Shown here piece by piece: positions 32,866 to 42,061 of a stretch of DNA of 64,000 nt. Source of the stretch: Microcella alkalica (GTDB lineage: Bacteria; Actinomycetota; Actinomycetes; Actinomycetales; Microbacteriaceae). Within the stretch, counting starts at the first letter, position 1, and the number at the start of each line of letters is the position of its first letter. The notes beneath the pieces are model-generated. The model had not been told where the DNA came from. It was given only the letters and a program-made list of their open reading frames with translations, and made no database searches. The DNA lies in the NCBI RefSeq assembly GCF_014595885.1, contig NZ_JABUKC010000003.1, forward strand, positions 62,001 through 126,000, given 5' to 3'. Position numbers and translations under genes: made by a program.

Positions 32866-34376
32866 GCGGCCACCTCCGCCGGCGTCTCGCCGGCCATCAT
32901 CAGTCCGAGGACGTCGCGGGGCGTGTCGCCGGGCACGATGCCCACGATGCGCCCGCGGTACATGACCGCGATGCGGTCGGCGAGCGCGACGACCTCGTCG
33001 AGCTCGGTCGAGACGACGATGACCGGCACGCCGGCGTCGCGGGTCTCGACGATGCGCTTGTGCACGAACTCGATCGAGCCGACGTCGAGACCGCGCGTCG
33101 GCTGGGCGGCGATGAACAGCCGCAGCTCGCGGCTGAGCTCGCGCGCCAGCACGACCTTCTGCTGGTTGCCGCCGGAGAGCCGGCCCACGCGGGTCATGAT
33201 GCCCTGCGCCCGGACGTCGAACTCGCGAACCTTCTCGGTGGCGAACCGGGCGAGCTCGGCGAGCTGCAGCGTGCCGCGCTTGACGAAGGGCTCGCCGGTC
33301 GAGCGATCGAGCATGAGGTTCTCGGCGATCGTCATCTCGCCGACCAAGCCGTCCTCCTTGCGGTCCTCCGGCACGAAGCCGACGCCCGCGTCGAGCACGC
33401 CGCGGGTGGACTTGCCGATGAGCTCGTCGCCGTCGAGGGTGATCGAGCCGAGCACGCGGTGCTGCAGACCCATGATCGCCTCGGTGAGCTCGGTCTGGCC
33501 GTTGCCCTGCACGCCCGCGATGGCGAGGATCTCGCCGCGCCGCAGCGTAAACGAGACGTGGTCGACGAGTACCTGGCCGACGTGGTCGGTGACGGTGAGG
33601 TCGCGCACGACGAGGGCGTCATCGCCCGGCGTCGCCGGATCCTTGTCGACCGTGAGGTCGACAGCACGACCGACCATGAGCGAGGCCAGCTCGGCGTTGG
33701 TCGCGGTCGGCGAGGCCTCACCGACGACCTTGCCGAGGCGGATCACCGTGATGCGGTCCGCCACCTCGCGCACCTCGCGGAGCTTGTGGGTGATGAAGAC
33801 GATCGAGGTGCCCTCGCTCTTGAGCTGGCGCATGATCGCCATGAGCTCGTCGGTCTCCTGCGGCGTGAGCACCGCGGTCGGCTCGTCGAACACGAGCACG
33901 TTGGCGTTGCGCGAGAGGGCCTTGATGATCTCGACCCGCTGCTGCACGCCGACGGGGAGATCCTCGATGCGCGCATCCGGGTCAATGTCGAAGCCGAAGC
34001 GGGCGGAGATCTCCTCCACCTTGGCGCGGGCGGCGTCGAGGTCGAGCAGACCGCCGGGCTTCGTGGACTCGTTGCCGAGCATGACGTTCTCGGCGACGGT
34101 GAAGACGGGGATCAGCATGAAGTGCTGGTGCACCATGCCGATGCCGGCGTTCATCGCGTCACCGGGACCGGAGAAGGCCTGCACGACGTCGTCGAGCAGG
34201 ATCTGCCCTTCGTCGGCCTGGTACAGCCCGTAGAGGACGTTCATGAGGGTGGACTTGCCCGCACCGTTCTCGCCGAGCAGGCAGTGGATCTCGCCGGGCT
34301 CGACCACGAGGTCGATGTGGTCGTTGGCGACCAGGGCGCCGAAGCGCTTGGTGATGCCACGAAGCTCGAGTTTCAT
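32862..34376 (-). CDS. ABC nucleoside transporter, double ATPase subunit
   Basis: 504 residues with two tandem nucleotide-binding domains, as in sugar and nucleoside importers. The first has Walker A GENGAGKST (residues about 35-43), DLPVGVQQRVEI as signature region and Walker B VLVFDEPT. The second has the altered P-loop GVQGNGQTELTE, the signature LSGGNQQKV and Walker B LFIAAQPTRGLD, in which the usual Glu is replaced by Gln, so the second site is probably non-hydrolysing, a common state for this family. ATG at 34376 with AGGAAGG about 8 nt upstream. Drives the two permeases downstream. Confidence 0.92.
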   Translation of the reverse strand: MKLELRGITKRFGALVANDHIDLVVEPGEIHCLLGENGAGKSTLMNVLYGLYQADEGQILLDDVVQAFSGPGDAMNAGIGMVHQHFMLIPVFTVAENVMLGNESTKPGGLLDLDAARAKVEEISARFGFDIDPDARIEDLPVGVQQRVEIIKALSRNANVLVFDEPTAVLTPQETDELMAIMRQLKSEGTSIVFITHKLREVREVADRITVIRLGKVVGEASPTATNAELASLMVGRAVDLTVDKDPATPGDDALVVRDLTVTDHVGQVLVDHVSFTLRRGEILAIAGVQGNGQTELTEAIMGLQHRVLGSITLDGDELIGKSTRGVLDAGVGFVPEDRKEDGLVGEMTIAENLMLDRSTGEPFVKRGTLQLAELARFATEKVREFDVRAQGIMTRVGRLSGGNQQKVVLARELSRELRLFIAAQPTRGLDVGSIEFVHKRIVETRDAGVPVIVVSTELDEVVALADRIAVMYRGRIVGIVPGDTPRDVLGLMMAGETPAEVAA

Positions 34377-34640
34377 GCTCCGTGCCTTCCTGCGCCGTCG
34401 GGGTCGCGACGGCGCTCTCCGTGAGCGGGGGTCGGGATGCTCGTGCCGCGTTCAGGGCGACCGCGGTGTGCCCGATGCTCCACTGTAGAGGAGCCGCCCG
34501 ACCGGGATCTGAGCAGGTGGGTGCGCATCTGAGCAGCAGCAGGGCATCCGCGGATCATGATCGATCGGGCGTCACCGCCCGGGAACGGGACCGGGGGAGG
34601 CCAGCCGCGCTGACCTCCCCCGGGATGGAGCTGTTCCGGA
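34377..34640. other. Intergenic region between bmp and ABC genes
   Basis: 264 bases with no gene, in the middle of the leftward nucleoside transporter operon. It contains the hairpin at 34591-34623. No second promoter with a clear -10 box was found. Confidence 0.4.
34591..34623 (-). terminator. Hairpin between bmp lipoprotein and ABC ATPase genes (attenuator)
   Basis: CCGGGGGAGG (34591-34600) pairs with CCTCCCCCGG (34614-34623), a 10-bp perfect stem with a 13-nt loop, 18 nt after the lipoprotein stop. Such hairpins often allow the binding protein to be made in excess over the membrane subunits. Confidence 0.6.
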
Positions 34641-35729
34641 CTACTGGCCGGGCGACGCCGGCGAGGTGACCTCGATCGAGCCGTCGATGATGCCGGCCGT
34701 GACCTCCTCGAGCTCCGCAGCGAGGTCGGGGCTGACCTTCGACTCGAAGTCGTGGAAGGGGGCGAGGCCGAGGCCGCCGTTCTCGAGCGTGCCGATGAAC
34801 GGGGTGTTGTCGAAGTTGCCCTCGGCAGCACCGGTCGTGACGTCGTAGACGCCGACCGCGATGTTCTTCAGCACCGAGGTCAGGAGCAGGTCGGCGACCG
34901 AGGGGTCGGTCTCGTAGACGTCGGAGTCGACGCCGATGAGGGCGATCTCACGGCCGGAGTCGCGGATGGCCTCCGCGGCGCTCTGGTAGATCGGGCCGCC
35001 GACGGGCATGAGCACGTCGACGTTCTGGTCGATGAGGCCCTGCGCCGTGGTGAGCGCCTCGGTGCCGGGAGCGAAGCCACCGGTGAAGGCGCCGGTCTGG
35101 CCCTCGAAGTCCCAGCCGAGCGCCTGGACGTTCGTGCCCTTGACCTCGTTGTGGTACTCGACGCCCTGGACGAAGCCGTCCATGAAGATCGTCACGGGCG
35201 GGATCTGGATGCCGCCGAAGGTGCCGACGAAGCCGGTCTTCGAGTAGCTCGCGGCCGCGTAGCCGGCGAGGAAGGCCGCCTCGACCGTGTTGAACTGGAT
35301 CGGCTTGACGTTCTCGCCCTCGACGAACTCGTCGATGATCGCGAAGTTGATGTCGGGGTTGGCCGTCGACGCCTCCGTCGTGGCCTCGGCCAGCAGGAAG
35401 CCGACGGTCACGATCAGGTCGCAGCCCTCGTCGACGAGGCTCGTCACGTTCGGGCCGTAGGCGTTCTCGTCAGCCGACTCGACCGCGTTGAACTCGACGC
35501 CGAGGTCGTTCGCGGCGTCCTCCAGGCCCGTGTAGCCGGCCTGGTTGAACGACTTGTCGTCGAAGCCGCCGGCGTCCGACACCATGCAGGGGTAGAAGTC
35601 GGGCGCCTCGTCGGTCGGGGTCGCGCCGGGCTCCTCCTCCGGGGCCGCCGCGCACCCGGCGAGCACGAGCGCGCTCGCGCCGAGAAGGGCGAGACCGCTG
35701 AAGGCGGTCTTGCGGGAAGTGAACGTCAC
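34641..35729 (-). CDS. BMP-family nucleoside-binding lipoprotein
   Basis: 362 residues. Lipoprotein signal peptide: a basic start (TFTSRKT), a hydrophobic core and the lipobox LVLAGC (Cys about residue 26), then an acidic linker. The mature part is the BMP/Med fold: CMVSDAGGFDDKSFNQAGYTG carries the conserved D-x-G-x-x-D-x-S-F-N motif (read as SDAGGFDDKSFNQ), then VTVGFLLAEAT, FAIIDEF and FVGTFGGIQIPPVT. The GTG at 35729 is preferred because GGAGGA lies 6 nt upstream. It would capture nucleosides outside the membrane for the ABC permeases encoded downstream. Confidence 0.92.
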   Translation of the reverse strand: MTFTSRKTAFSGLALLGASALVLAGCAAAPEEEPGATPTDEAPDFYPCMVSDAGGFDDKSFNQAGYTGLEDAANDLGVEFNAVESADENAYGPNVTSLVDEGCDLIVTVGFLLAEATTEASTANPDINFAIIDEFVEGENVKPIQFNTVEAAFLAGYAAASYSKTGFVGTFGGIQIPPVTIFMDGFVQGVEYHNEVKGTNVQALGWDFEGQTGAFTGGFAPGTEALTTAQGLIDQNVDVLMPVGGPIYQSAAEAIRDSGREIALIGVDSDVYETDPSVADLLLTSVLKNIAVGVYDVTTGAAEGNFDNTPFIGTLENGGLGLAPFHDFESKVSPDLAAELEEVTAGIIDGSIEVTSPASPGQ

Positions 35730-35965
35730 TGTGTCCTCCAAAAAACGGTGCCCAGCGGGGGCGCTGGGTGGATGCCGATTACGTTAGCGCCCGGCATCGC
35801 CCCTCATCAGTGCCGGAAGGCCCGAGAACCGCAAGCGTTACGGAACTGCGACTCGTGCGGAATCCCGCGGAAACACGCGGATCTCGCCGCGGATCCCACC
35901 CGCTTCTGCTCGAATGAGCACGGATCGCGCGGAGCGCGGCGCCGCCTATGGCGCCGCGGAGCGGG
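35730..35965. other. Promoter region of the nucleoside transporter operon
   Basis: 236 bases with no gene. On the minus strand a TAACGT box near 35781-35786 is a possible -10. Next to the ribosome binding site is a hairpin, CCCAGCG (35751-35757) and CGCTGGG (35762-35768) with a GGGG loop. Upstream, around 35830-35845, is CCGCAAGCGTTACGG, a loose inverted repeat that could be an operator. Downstream bases up to 35965 belong to the tail of the guanylyltransferase transcript. Confidence 0.35.
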
Positions 35966-37087
35966 CTAGAGCAGGTCGCTGCGCCCCGCCGACTTGATGG
36001 CGTCGACGACGGCCTTGACCCGCTGTGCGTGCTCGCGCGTGGTCACGAGCAGAGCATCCGGCGTATCGACGACGACGATGTCGCGCACCCCCACGAGCGA
36101 GATCAGGCGAGGGCTCTGACTCACCACGACGCCGCTGGAGGAGTCGGCGAGCACGCGCGCGCCCTCCCCCAGGATCGCCAGGTCGCCCGGTCGACCGCCG
36201 GAGAGCAGCTTCGCGAGCGACGAGAAGTCGCCCACGTCGTCCCAGGGGAAGTCGCCGCGCACGACCGCGAGCCGGCCGGCCTCCGCCGCGGGCTCGGCGA
36301 CGGAGTAGTCGATGGCGATCTTCGTCAGCATCGGCCAGGTGGCGTCGACGACGTCGTCGCGGCGGTCGGTGTCCCACGCCGCCGCGATCTCGAGCAGGCC
36401 CTGGTGCAGCTCGGGCCGCGTCGCCGCGAGCTGCTCGAGCAGGGCATCCGCTCGCGAGATGAACATGCCCGCGTTCCACAGGTAGTCGCCCGAGCGCACG
36501 TACTCGGTGGCCGTCTCCAGGTCGGGCTTCTCGACGAAGCGGTCGACGAGCTCGGCGTGCGGGGCCCCGTCGATCTCGAGCGGTGCGCCGCAGTGGATGT
36601 AGCCGAAGCCCACCGAGGGCTCGGTCGGCGTGATGCCGATCGTCGTGATGAGGCCAGTGCGCGCGACGGCGACGGCCTCGGCGACCGCGCGGCGGAAGCG
36701 CTCGGCGTCGGTGATGACGTGGTCGGCGGCGAATGACCCGACGACGACATCGGGATTGCGACGATGCAGGATGGCCGCCGCGAGGCCGATCGCGGCCGAC
36801 GACTCCTTCGGCTCGGCCTCGAGCACGAGGTTGGCGGCGCCCAGCTCCGGCAGCTGCTGCTGCACGGCGGCGCGGTGCGCGCGGCCCGTGACGACCATGA
36901 TCCCGTCGCCGCCGGCGAGCGGGAGCAGGCGCTCCCACGTCTCGCGCAGGAGGGTGCGGCCCGTGCCGGTGAGGTCGTGGAGGAACTTCGGCGCCTCCGC
37001 GCGCGACAGCGGCCACAGTCTCGAGCCGACGCCCCCGGCGGGGATGATCGCGTGGAAGTCGGGCAGGCCGCCCTCGAGCTCTCGCAT
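35966..37087 (-). CDS. manC: Mannose-1-phosphate guanylyltransferase
   Basis: 373 residues. Makes GDP-mannose from mannose-1-phosphate and GTP for glycans and lipomannan-type polymers. The nucleotidyltransferase N-terminus AIIPAGGVGSRLWPLSR (residues about 13-29) with PKFL is diagnostic, followed by EAEPKESSAAIGLAAA, FAADHVI, FGYIHCG, FVEKPDLETA, LWNAGMF, FPWDDVGDFSSL. The protein ends after the beta-helix, with no fused isomerase. The start at 37087 is chosen because a TAGGGT -10 box ends 7 nt upstream; a GTG at 37096 lies inside that box. Single-gene transcript by position. Confidence 0.92.
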   Translation of the reverse strand: MRELEGGLPDFHAIIPAGGVGSRLWPLSRAEAPKFLHDLTGTGRTLLRETWERLLPLAGGDGIMVVTGRAHRAAVQQQLPELGAANLVLEAEPKESSAAIGLAAAILHRRNPDVVVGSFAADHVITDAERFRRAVAEAVAVARTGLITTIGITPTEPSVGFGYIHCGAPLEIDGAPHAELVDRFVEKPDLETATEYVRSGDYLWNAGMFISRADALLEQLAATRPELHQGLLEIAAAWDTDRRDDVVDATWPMLTKIAIDYSVAEPAAEAGRLAVVRGDFPWDDVGDFSSLAKLLSGGRPGDLAILGEGARVLADSSSGVVVSQSPRLISLVGVRDIVVVDTPDALLVTTREHAQRVKAVVDAIKSAGRSDLL

Positions 37088-37094
37088 GCCCGTC

Positions 37095-37100
37095 ACCCTA
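37095..37100 (-). promoter_or_regulatory. -10 box TAGGGT of manC, leaderless
   Basis: On the minus strand TAGGGT ends 7 nt before the ATG at 37087. A candidate for leaderless transcription. Confidence 0.55.
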
Positions 37101-37133
37101 GCGTCGCGGGCGGGAGCACTCAGAAAGGGAACG

Positions 37134-37217
37134 TAGGATGAGGACCATCGGCGGCCACCAGTCGAGACCGGTACTCACCGGAGTTCAAGGACGCAGAATC
37201 CTGCGCCCGTCGTCCTT
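37134..37217 (+). promoter_or_regulatory. sdh operon promoter and structured leader
   Basis: A TAGGAT box (37134-37139) is about 98 nt upstream of sdhC. The leader contains a hairpin AAGGACG (37187-37193) with CGTCCTT (37211-37217), and nested inside it CGCAG/CTGCG around AATC. It ends just before the GAGGAGG ribosome binding site, so it could influence translation. No -35 box was clear. Confidence 0.45.
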
Positions 37218-37236
37218 GCCCTGAGGAGGGTTTCTC

Positions 37237-37677
37237 GTGCCAGCGAAGGTAGCGGGAACCGCAGCGTCCAGCTCGGCTCCCCTGACCGTGCCCGCCCCCC
37301 GACCTCCCGCCATCGCCGGCACGCTGTACCGCGGCCGCGAGGGCATGTGGTCGTGGGTGCTGCACCGCATCACCGGTGTGGCGATCTACTTCTTCCTGCT
37401 CGTCCACATCCTGGACACCGCGCTCGTGCGGGTGAGCCCTGAGGCCTACAACGCCGTGATCGGCGCCTACAAGACGCCCATCATGGGCCTCGGCGAGCTC
37501 GCGCTCGTCGGCGCGATCCTGTTCCACGCGCTCAATGGGCTCCGCATCATCCTCGTCGACTTCTGGGAGACCGGCACGCGCCACCAGCGCACGCTGTTCT
37601 GGGTCGTGCTCGGCGTGTGGGCCGTGCTCATGATCGCGTTCACGCCCCGCCACCTCATCGCCGTGTTCGGAGGCTGA
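37237..37677 (+). CDS. sdhC: Succinate dehydrogenase cytochrome b556 subunit
   Basis: 146 residues, membrane anchor of complex II. The heme-ligand segment WSWVLHRITGVAIYFFLLVHILD (read as WSWVLHRITGVAIYFF then LLVHILD) holds the conserved H-R-x-(T/S)-G motif, and a second His lies in AILFHALNGLRI. Three membrane helices are seen at about residues 42-62, 85-105 and 118-137. GTG start at 37237 with GAGGAGG 8 nt upstream. First gene of sdhCDAB. Confidence 0.93.
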   Translation: MPAKVAGTAASSSAPLTVPAPRPPAIAGTLYRGREGMWSWVLHRITGVAIYFFLLVHILDTALVRVSPEAYNAVIGAYKTPIMGLGELALVGAILFHALNGLRIILVDFWETGTRHQRTLFWVVLGVWAVLMIAFTPRHLIAVFGG

Positions 37678-37679
37678 TC

Positions 37680-38123
37680 ATGACGACCATCGATGCTCCC
37701 CGCACCCCCGTCGCGACCACTCGCCGAGGCGTCAACCTCGAGAAGTGGGGCTGGATGTACATGCGAGTCTCGGGCGTGCTGCTCGTCGCGCTGATCTTCG
37801 GCCACCTCTTCGTCAACCTCGTCGCCGGCGAGGGCGTCAAGCAGATCGACTTCGCCTTCGTCGCCGGCAAGCTCAGCGACCCGTTCTGGCAGGTGTACGA
37901 CACGCTGCTGCTGTGGCTCGCGCTCATCCACGGCGCCAACGGCATGCGCACGCTCGTCAACGACTACGTCGCCAAGCCCGGCGTGCGCCGCGCCCTGCAC
38001 TTCGCGCTCGCCGCCTCGACGGCCGTGCTGCTGATCCTCGGCACGCTCGTCATCTACACCTTCGACCCGTGCCCCGTCGGCGCGGACCCGGAGCTCGTCG
38101 CCTCGTTCTGCGGCGACCTCTGA
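37680..38123 (+). CDS. sdhD: Succinate dehydrogenase hydrophobic membrane anchor subunit
   Basis: 147 residues with three membrane helices (about 28-50, 70-92, 104-127). GWMYMRVSGVLLVALIFGHL has the R-x-S-G and His features of the quinone and heme site, and LALIHGANGMRTLVNDY is the conserved second helix end. ATG at 37680, 2 nt after the sdhC stop. Anchors the SdhAB dimer and helps form the menaquinone site. Confidence 0.92.
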   Translation: MTTIDAPRTPVATTRRGVNLEKWGWMYMRVSGVLLVALIFGHLFVNLVAGEGVKQIDFAFVAGKLSDPFWQVYDTLLLWLALIHGANGMRTLVNDYVAKPGVRRALHFALAASTAVLLILGTLVIYTFDPCPVGADPELVASFCGDL

Positions 38124-38156
38124 TCCCGCACCACACGACCACAGCGGAGACAACTC

Positions 38157-39956
38157 TTGAGCACTGACACCCTGACCGCCTCCGAGCAGGCGGTGCACCA
38201 TCACCAGTTCGACGTCGTGATCGTCGGCGCCGGTGGCGCCGGCATGCGCGCCGCCATCGAGGCCGGCCCGAACGCGAAGACCGCCGTGATCTCCAAGCTC
38301 TACCCGACGCGCTCGCACACGGGCGCCGCGCAGGGCGGCATGGCCGCCGCCCTCGCGAACGTCGAGGAGGACAGCTGGGAGTGGCACACCTTCGACACCG
38401 TCAAGGGCGGCGACTACCTCGTCGACCAGGACGCGGCGGAGATCCTCGCGAAGGAGGCCATCGACGCGATCATCGACCTCGAGAACATGGGCTTGCCCTT
38501 TAACCGCACGCCCGACGGCAAGATCGACCAGCGCCGCTTCGGCGGGCACACGCGCGACCACGGCAAGGCGCCGGTGCGCCGTGCCTGCTACGCCGCCGAC
38601 CGCACCGGTCACATGATCCTGCAGACGCTGTTCCAGAACTGCGTCAAGCTCGGCATCGACTTCTACAACGAGTTCTACGTGCTCGACCTGCTGCTGAGCG
38701 AGGTCGACGGCGAGCGCCGTGCCGCGGGCGTCGTCGCCTACGAGCTCGCCACGGGCGACCTGCACGTCTTCCACGCCAAGAGCGTCGTCTTCGCCACCGG
38801 TGGCTTCGGCAAGATCTACAAGACGACCTCGAACGCACACACCCTCACGGGTGACGGCGTCGGCATCATCTGGCGCAAGGGCATCCCGCTGGAGGACATG
38901 GAGTTCTTCCAGTTCCACCCGACCGGGCTCGCCGGCCTCGGCATCCTCCTCACCGAGGGCGCTCGCGGTGAGGGTGCGATCCTCCGCAACGCCAGCGGTG
39001 AGCGCTTCATGGAGCGCTACGCCCCGACCATCAAGGACCTCGCGCCGCGCGACATCATCTCGCGCTGCATGGTGCAGGAGGTCGCCGAGGGTCGCGGCGC
39101 CGGCCCGAACAAGGACTACGTGCTGCTCGACTGCACGCACCTCGGCGCCGAGGTGCTCGAGACGAAGCTGCCCGACATCACCGAGTTCGCCCGCACCTAC
39201 CTCGGTGTCGACCCGGTGCACGAGCCGGTGCCGGTGATGCCGACCGCGCACTACGCGATGGGCGGCATCCCGACGAACATCAAGGCCGAGGTGCTCGCCG
39301 ACAACGAGACCGTCATCAAGGGCCTCTACGCGGCCGGCGAGTGCGCGTGCGTCTCGGTGCACGGTTCGAACCGCCTCGGCACCAACTCGCTGCTCGACAT
39401 CAACGTGTTCGGCAAGCGCGCGGGCAAGTACGCCGTTGAGTACGCCAAGTCGGCCGAGTTCGCCACGCTGCCGGAGGACCCGGCCCGCGAGGTGCGCGAG
39501 ATGGTCGAGCGCCTTCGCGCCGCCGACGGCCCCGAGCGCCTCGCGCCCCTGCGCAAGACGCTGCAGGAGGAGATGGACAAGAACGCGCAGGTGTTCCGCA
39601 CCGAGGAGAGCCTCGCGAGCGTTACGAAGACCATCCAGGAACTGCGCGACCGCTATCAGAACATCGGCATCCAGGACCGCGGCAAGCGCTTCAACACCGA
39701 CCTGCTCGAGGCGATCGAGCTCGGCTTCCTGCTCGACATCGCCGAGGTCGTCGTGTTCTCTGCGCGCAACCGCAAGGAGAGCCGCGGCGGTCACATGCGC
39801 GACGACTACCCCGACCGCAACGACGCCGACTACATGCAGCACACGATGGCCTACCTCGTGGGCGACCTGCACTCGGCGAACCCGGAGGACCACATCCGCA
39901 TGGATTGGAAGCCCGTCACGATCACGCACTACCAGCCCATGGAGAGGAAGTACTGA
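38157..39956 (+). CDS. sdhA: Succinate dehydrogenase flavoprotein subunit
   Basis: 599 residues. FAD-binding [10 protein letters not shown] (residues 24-33), the covalent-flavin His54 in [12 protein letters not shown], substrate-binding [21 protein letters not shown] (seen as [12 protein letters not shown] and CYAADRTGH), [33 protein letters not shown] (read as [11 protein letters not shown]), and [12 protein letters not shown] are intact. The start is a TTG at 38157 with GCGGAGA 7 nt upstream; no ATG or GTG fits the N-terminus. Oxidises succinate to fumarate in the TCA cycle and passes electrons to SdhB. Confidence 0.95.
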   Translation: MSTDTLTASEQAVHHHQFDVVIVGAGGAGMRAAIEAGPNAKTAVISKLYPTRSHTGAAQGGMAAALANVEEDSWEWHTFDTVKGGDYLVDQDAAEILAKEAIDAIIDLENMGLPFNRTPDGKIDQRRFGGHTRDHGKAPVRRACYAADRTGHMILQTLFQNCVKLGIDFYNEFYVLDLLLSEVDGERRAAGVVAYELATGDLHVFHAKSVVFATGGFGKIYKTTSNAHTLTGDGVGIIWRKGIPLEDMEFFQFHPTGLAGLGILLTEGARGEGAILRNASGERFMERYAPTIKDLAPRDIISRCMVQEVAEGRGAGPNKDYVLLDCTHLGAEVLETKLPDITEFARTYLGVDPVHEPVPVMPTAHYAMGGIPTNIKAEVLADNETVIKGLYAAGECACVSVHGSNRLGTNSLLDINVFGKRAGKYAVEYAKSAEFATLPEDPAREVREMVERLRAADGPERLAPLRKTLQEEMDKNAQVFRTEESLASVTKTIQELRDRYQNIGIQDRGKRFNTDLLEAIELGFLLDIAEVVVFSARNRKESRGGHMRDDYPDRNDADYMQHTMAYLVGDLHSANPEDHIRMDWKPVTITHYQPMERKY

Positions 39957-40711
39957 TGGCCACGACCGCCCCCGAGGCTCCCACGCAGGAGGTCGGCGCC
40001 GTCCAGGCCTTCACCGTCACCCTCATCGTGCGCCGGTTCGACCCCGAGAAGGACGCCGAGCCGTACTGGCAGGACTTCGACGTCGAGATGTACTCGACCG
40101 ACCGCGTGCTCGACGCCCTGCACAAGATCAAGTGGGATCAGGACGGCACGCTCGCCTTCCGCCGCTCATGCGCCCACGGCATCTGCGGCTCGGACGCCAT
40201 GCGCATCAACGGCCGCAACCGGCTCGCGTGCAAGACCCTCATCAAGGATCTCGACATCACGAAGCCGATCTACGTCGAGGCGATCAAGGGCCTGCCGCTC
40301 GAGAAGGACCTCATCGTCGACATGGAGCCCTTCTTCGAGTCGTACCGTCAGGTGCAGCCGTTCCTCATCGCGAGCTCGAAGCCCGAGAAGGAGCGCCTGC
40401 AGTCGATCGAGCAGCGCGCGCGCTTCGACGACACCACGAAGTGCATCCTCTGCGCCGCGTGCACCTCGTCGTGCCCCGTGTTCTGGACCGACGGCCAGTA
40501 CTTCGGCCCGGCCGCGATCGTGAACGCGCACCGCTTCATCTTCGACAGCCGCGACGAGGCCGCCCAGGTGCGCCTGGACATCCTCAACGACAAGGAGGGC
40601 GTGTGGCGCTGCCGCACGACCTTCAACTGCTCGGAGGCGTGCCCGCGCGGCATCGAGGTCACGAAGGCGATCGCGGAGGTCAAGCAGGCGATCCTGCGCG
40701 GCAAGCCGTAA
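39956..40711 (+). CDS. sdhB: Succinate dehydrogenase iron-sulfur subunit
   Basis: 251 residues. [2Fe-2S] ligands in SCAHGICGSDAMRINGRN and LACKT, [4Fe-4S] in CILCAACTSSCP, and the [3Fe-4S] site with NCSEACPRG; spacing is that of a standard SdhB. The ATG at 39956 shares one base with the sdhA stop (TGATG). Carries electrons from the flavin to the membrane quinone site. Confidence 0.95.
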   Translation: MATTAPEAPTQEVGAVQAFTVTLIVRRFDPEKDAEPYWQDFDVEMYSTDRVLDALHKIKWDQDGTLAFRRSCAHGICGSDAMRINGRNRLACKTLIKDLDITKPIYVEAIKGLPLEKDLIVDMEPFFESYRQVQPFLIASSKPEKERLQSIEQRARFDDTTKCILCAACTSSCPVFWTDGQYFGPAAIVNAHRFIFDSRDEAAQVRLDILNDKEGVWRCRTTFNCSEACPRGIEVTKAIAEVKQAILRGKP

Positions 40712-40740
40712 GCGCCGGCGCGCGTTCCGCACGCGCCGAT

Positions 40741-40774
40741 CGAGGGCCCCGGGGATGCTCCCCCGGGGCCCTCG
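40741..40774 (+). terminator. Terminator of the sdhCDAB operon
   Basis: CGAGGGCCCCGGGG (40741-40754) and CCCCGGGGCCCTCG (40761-40774) form a 14-bp perfect stem with a 6-nt loop, 29 nt after the sdhB stop. Confidence 0.85.
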
Positions 40775-40869
40775 TTCGTGATGAGCCCTACAGCACGCCG
40801 TGGACGAGCCGCGCGGCGCGAGGCCGCGAGTTCACCGGGAAGTCGTGGCCGCGCATCCGCCACGATCGT

Positions 40870-40875
40870 TAGGGT
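40870..40875 (+). promoter_or_regulatory. -10 box TAGGGT of the BrkB-family gene, leaderless
   Basis: TAGGGT ends 6 nt before the ATG at 40882. There is no ribosome binding site. Confidence 0.55.
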
Positions 40876-40881
40876 GTCGGG

Positions 40882-41988
40882 ATGCCCGACGCGACCCCCG
40901 GCTCCTCCCAGCCCTCGCGCCTGCAGCAGCTGATCGCCCGCGTGCAGCGGCTGAAGCCCGTGCGCGTGCTGCAGCACTACGGGCGCGAGCGCGGGCCAAT
41001 TCTCTCCGCGGGGCTCGCCTATTCGGCGATCTTCGCCGTCTTCGCCGCCCTCTGGGTCGGCTTCTCCGTCATCGGCGCGATCGTCTCGGAGGATCTCGGA
41101 CTGCGCATGACGGTCATCCGCGCCCTGTCGGACGCGGTGCCGGGCCTCATCGACACCGGCCTCAACGACGGCGCGATCGACCCCGACGATCTGCTCAGCA
41201 CGGCGACGTTCACGTTCACGGGCGTCATCGCCCTGCTCGGCCTGCTCGTGACGGCGCTCGGCTGGCTCGACGCGGCGCGCAACGCGGTACGGGTGCTGTT
41301 CGACCTGCCGCCGGCCGAGGGCAACATCCTGCTGCGCAAGCTGAAGGATCTCGGCCTCGCCGTCGGGTTCGGCGCGATGCTCGTCATCTCGGCGACGCTC
41401 ACGGTCGTCGGCACGCAGGCGACAGAGCTCGTGCTCGACGCCGTAGGACTCAGCGAGACGGTCGTGGCGACGGTGCTGTCGCGCATCGTGTCGCTCGCGA
41501 TCATGTTCGTGATCGACGCGCTCGTGCTCGCGGCCTTCTTCCGAGTGCTCGTCGGTTTGCACATCCCCCTCGCGCAGCTGCGCTCGGGAGCGCTGCTCGG
41601 CGCCGCGGCGCTCGGGACGCTCAAGGTGCTCGGCTCGTCGCTGCTCGGCGGGGCGACATCGAACCCGCTGCTGGCGTCGTTCGCGGTCATCATCGGTCTG
41701 CTGATCTTCTTCAACCTGGTGTGTCAGGTGATCCTGCTGTCGGCGGCCTGGATCGCCGTGTCGGTGGCGGATGCGGGGCTCGTGCTCGACGAGCGAGTCG
41801 CAGCCGAGCGGCTCGAGGCCGCGCGGGCCCTCGTCGCGGCGCACGACGCGGCACCCGACGAGGAGCCCACCGGTTTCTGGGCGCGTCGGCGCGCCCGGCG
41901 GGAAGTGGCCCGCGCGCAGCGCGAGGTCGCGAAGCAGGCGGCGCGGGAGGCGGGCGCCGAGCAGGGTCGCGCGGCGGCCGAGGGCTGA
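40882..41988 (+). CDS. YihY/BrkB-family membrane protein
   Basis: 368 residues. About six membrane helices between residues 45 and 295, with the family pattern SAGLAYSAIFAVFAALWVG near the N-terminus (early polar helix start), LLVTALGWLDAARNAVRVLFD, and GALLGAAALGTLKVLGSSLL. A C-terminal charged tail (RRRARREVARAQREVAKQ) is likely cytoplasmic. The family was once called ribonuclease BN by mistake; its true role is unknown. Leaderless start at 40882. It stands between sdh and the exodeoxyribonuclease gene with no evident link to either. Confidence 0.85.
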   Translation: MPDATPGSSQPSRLQQLIARVQRLKPVRVLQHYGRERGPILSAGLAYSAIFAVFAALWVGFSVIGAIVSEDLGLRMTVIRALSDAVPGLIDTGLNDGAIDPDDLLSTATFTFTGVIALLGLLVTALGWLDAARNAVRVLFDLPPAEGNILLRKLKDLGLAVGFGAMLVISATLTVVGTQATELVLDAVGLSETVVATVLSRIVSLAIMFVIDALVLAAFFRVLVGLHIPLAQLRSGALLGAAALGTLKVLGSSLLGGATSNPLLASFAVIIGLLIFFNLVCQVILLSAAWIAVSVADAGLVLDERVAAERLEAARALVAAHDAAPDEEPTGFWARRRARREVARAQREVAKQAAREAGAEQGRAAAEG

Positions 41989-42048
41989 GCCGCGCACCGC
42001 TGAGCGGCCCCGGCCCCGGCCCCGGCGACCGACGTCGGTGGTCGAACC

Positions 42049-42054
42049 TAGGAT
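42049..42054 (+). promoter_or_regulatory. -10 box TAGGAT of the exodeoxyribonuclease gene
   Basis: TAGGAT ends 7 nt before the ATG at 42062. An ATG at 42053 overlaps the box and is not a usable start. Confidence 0.55.
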
Positions 42055-42061
42055 GGAGGGC

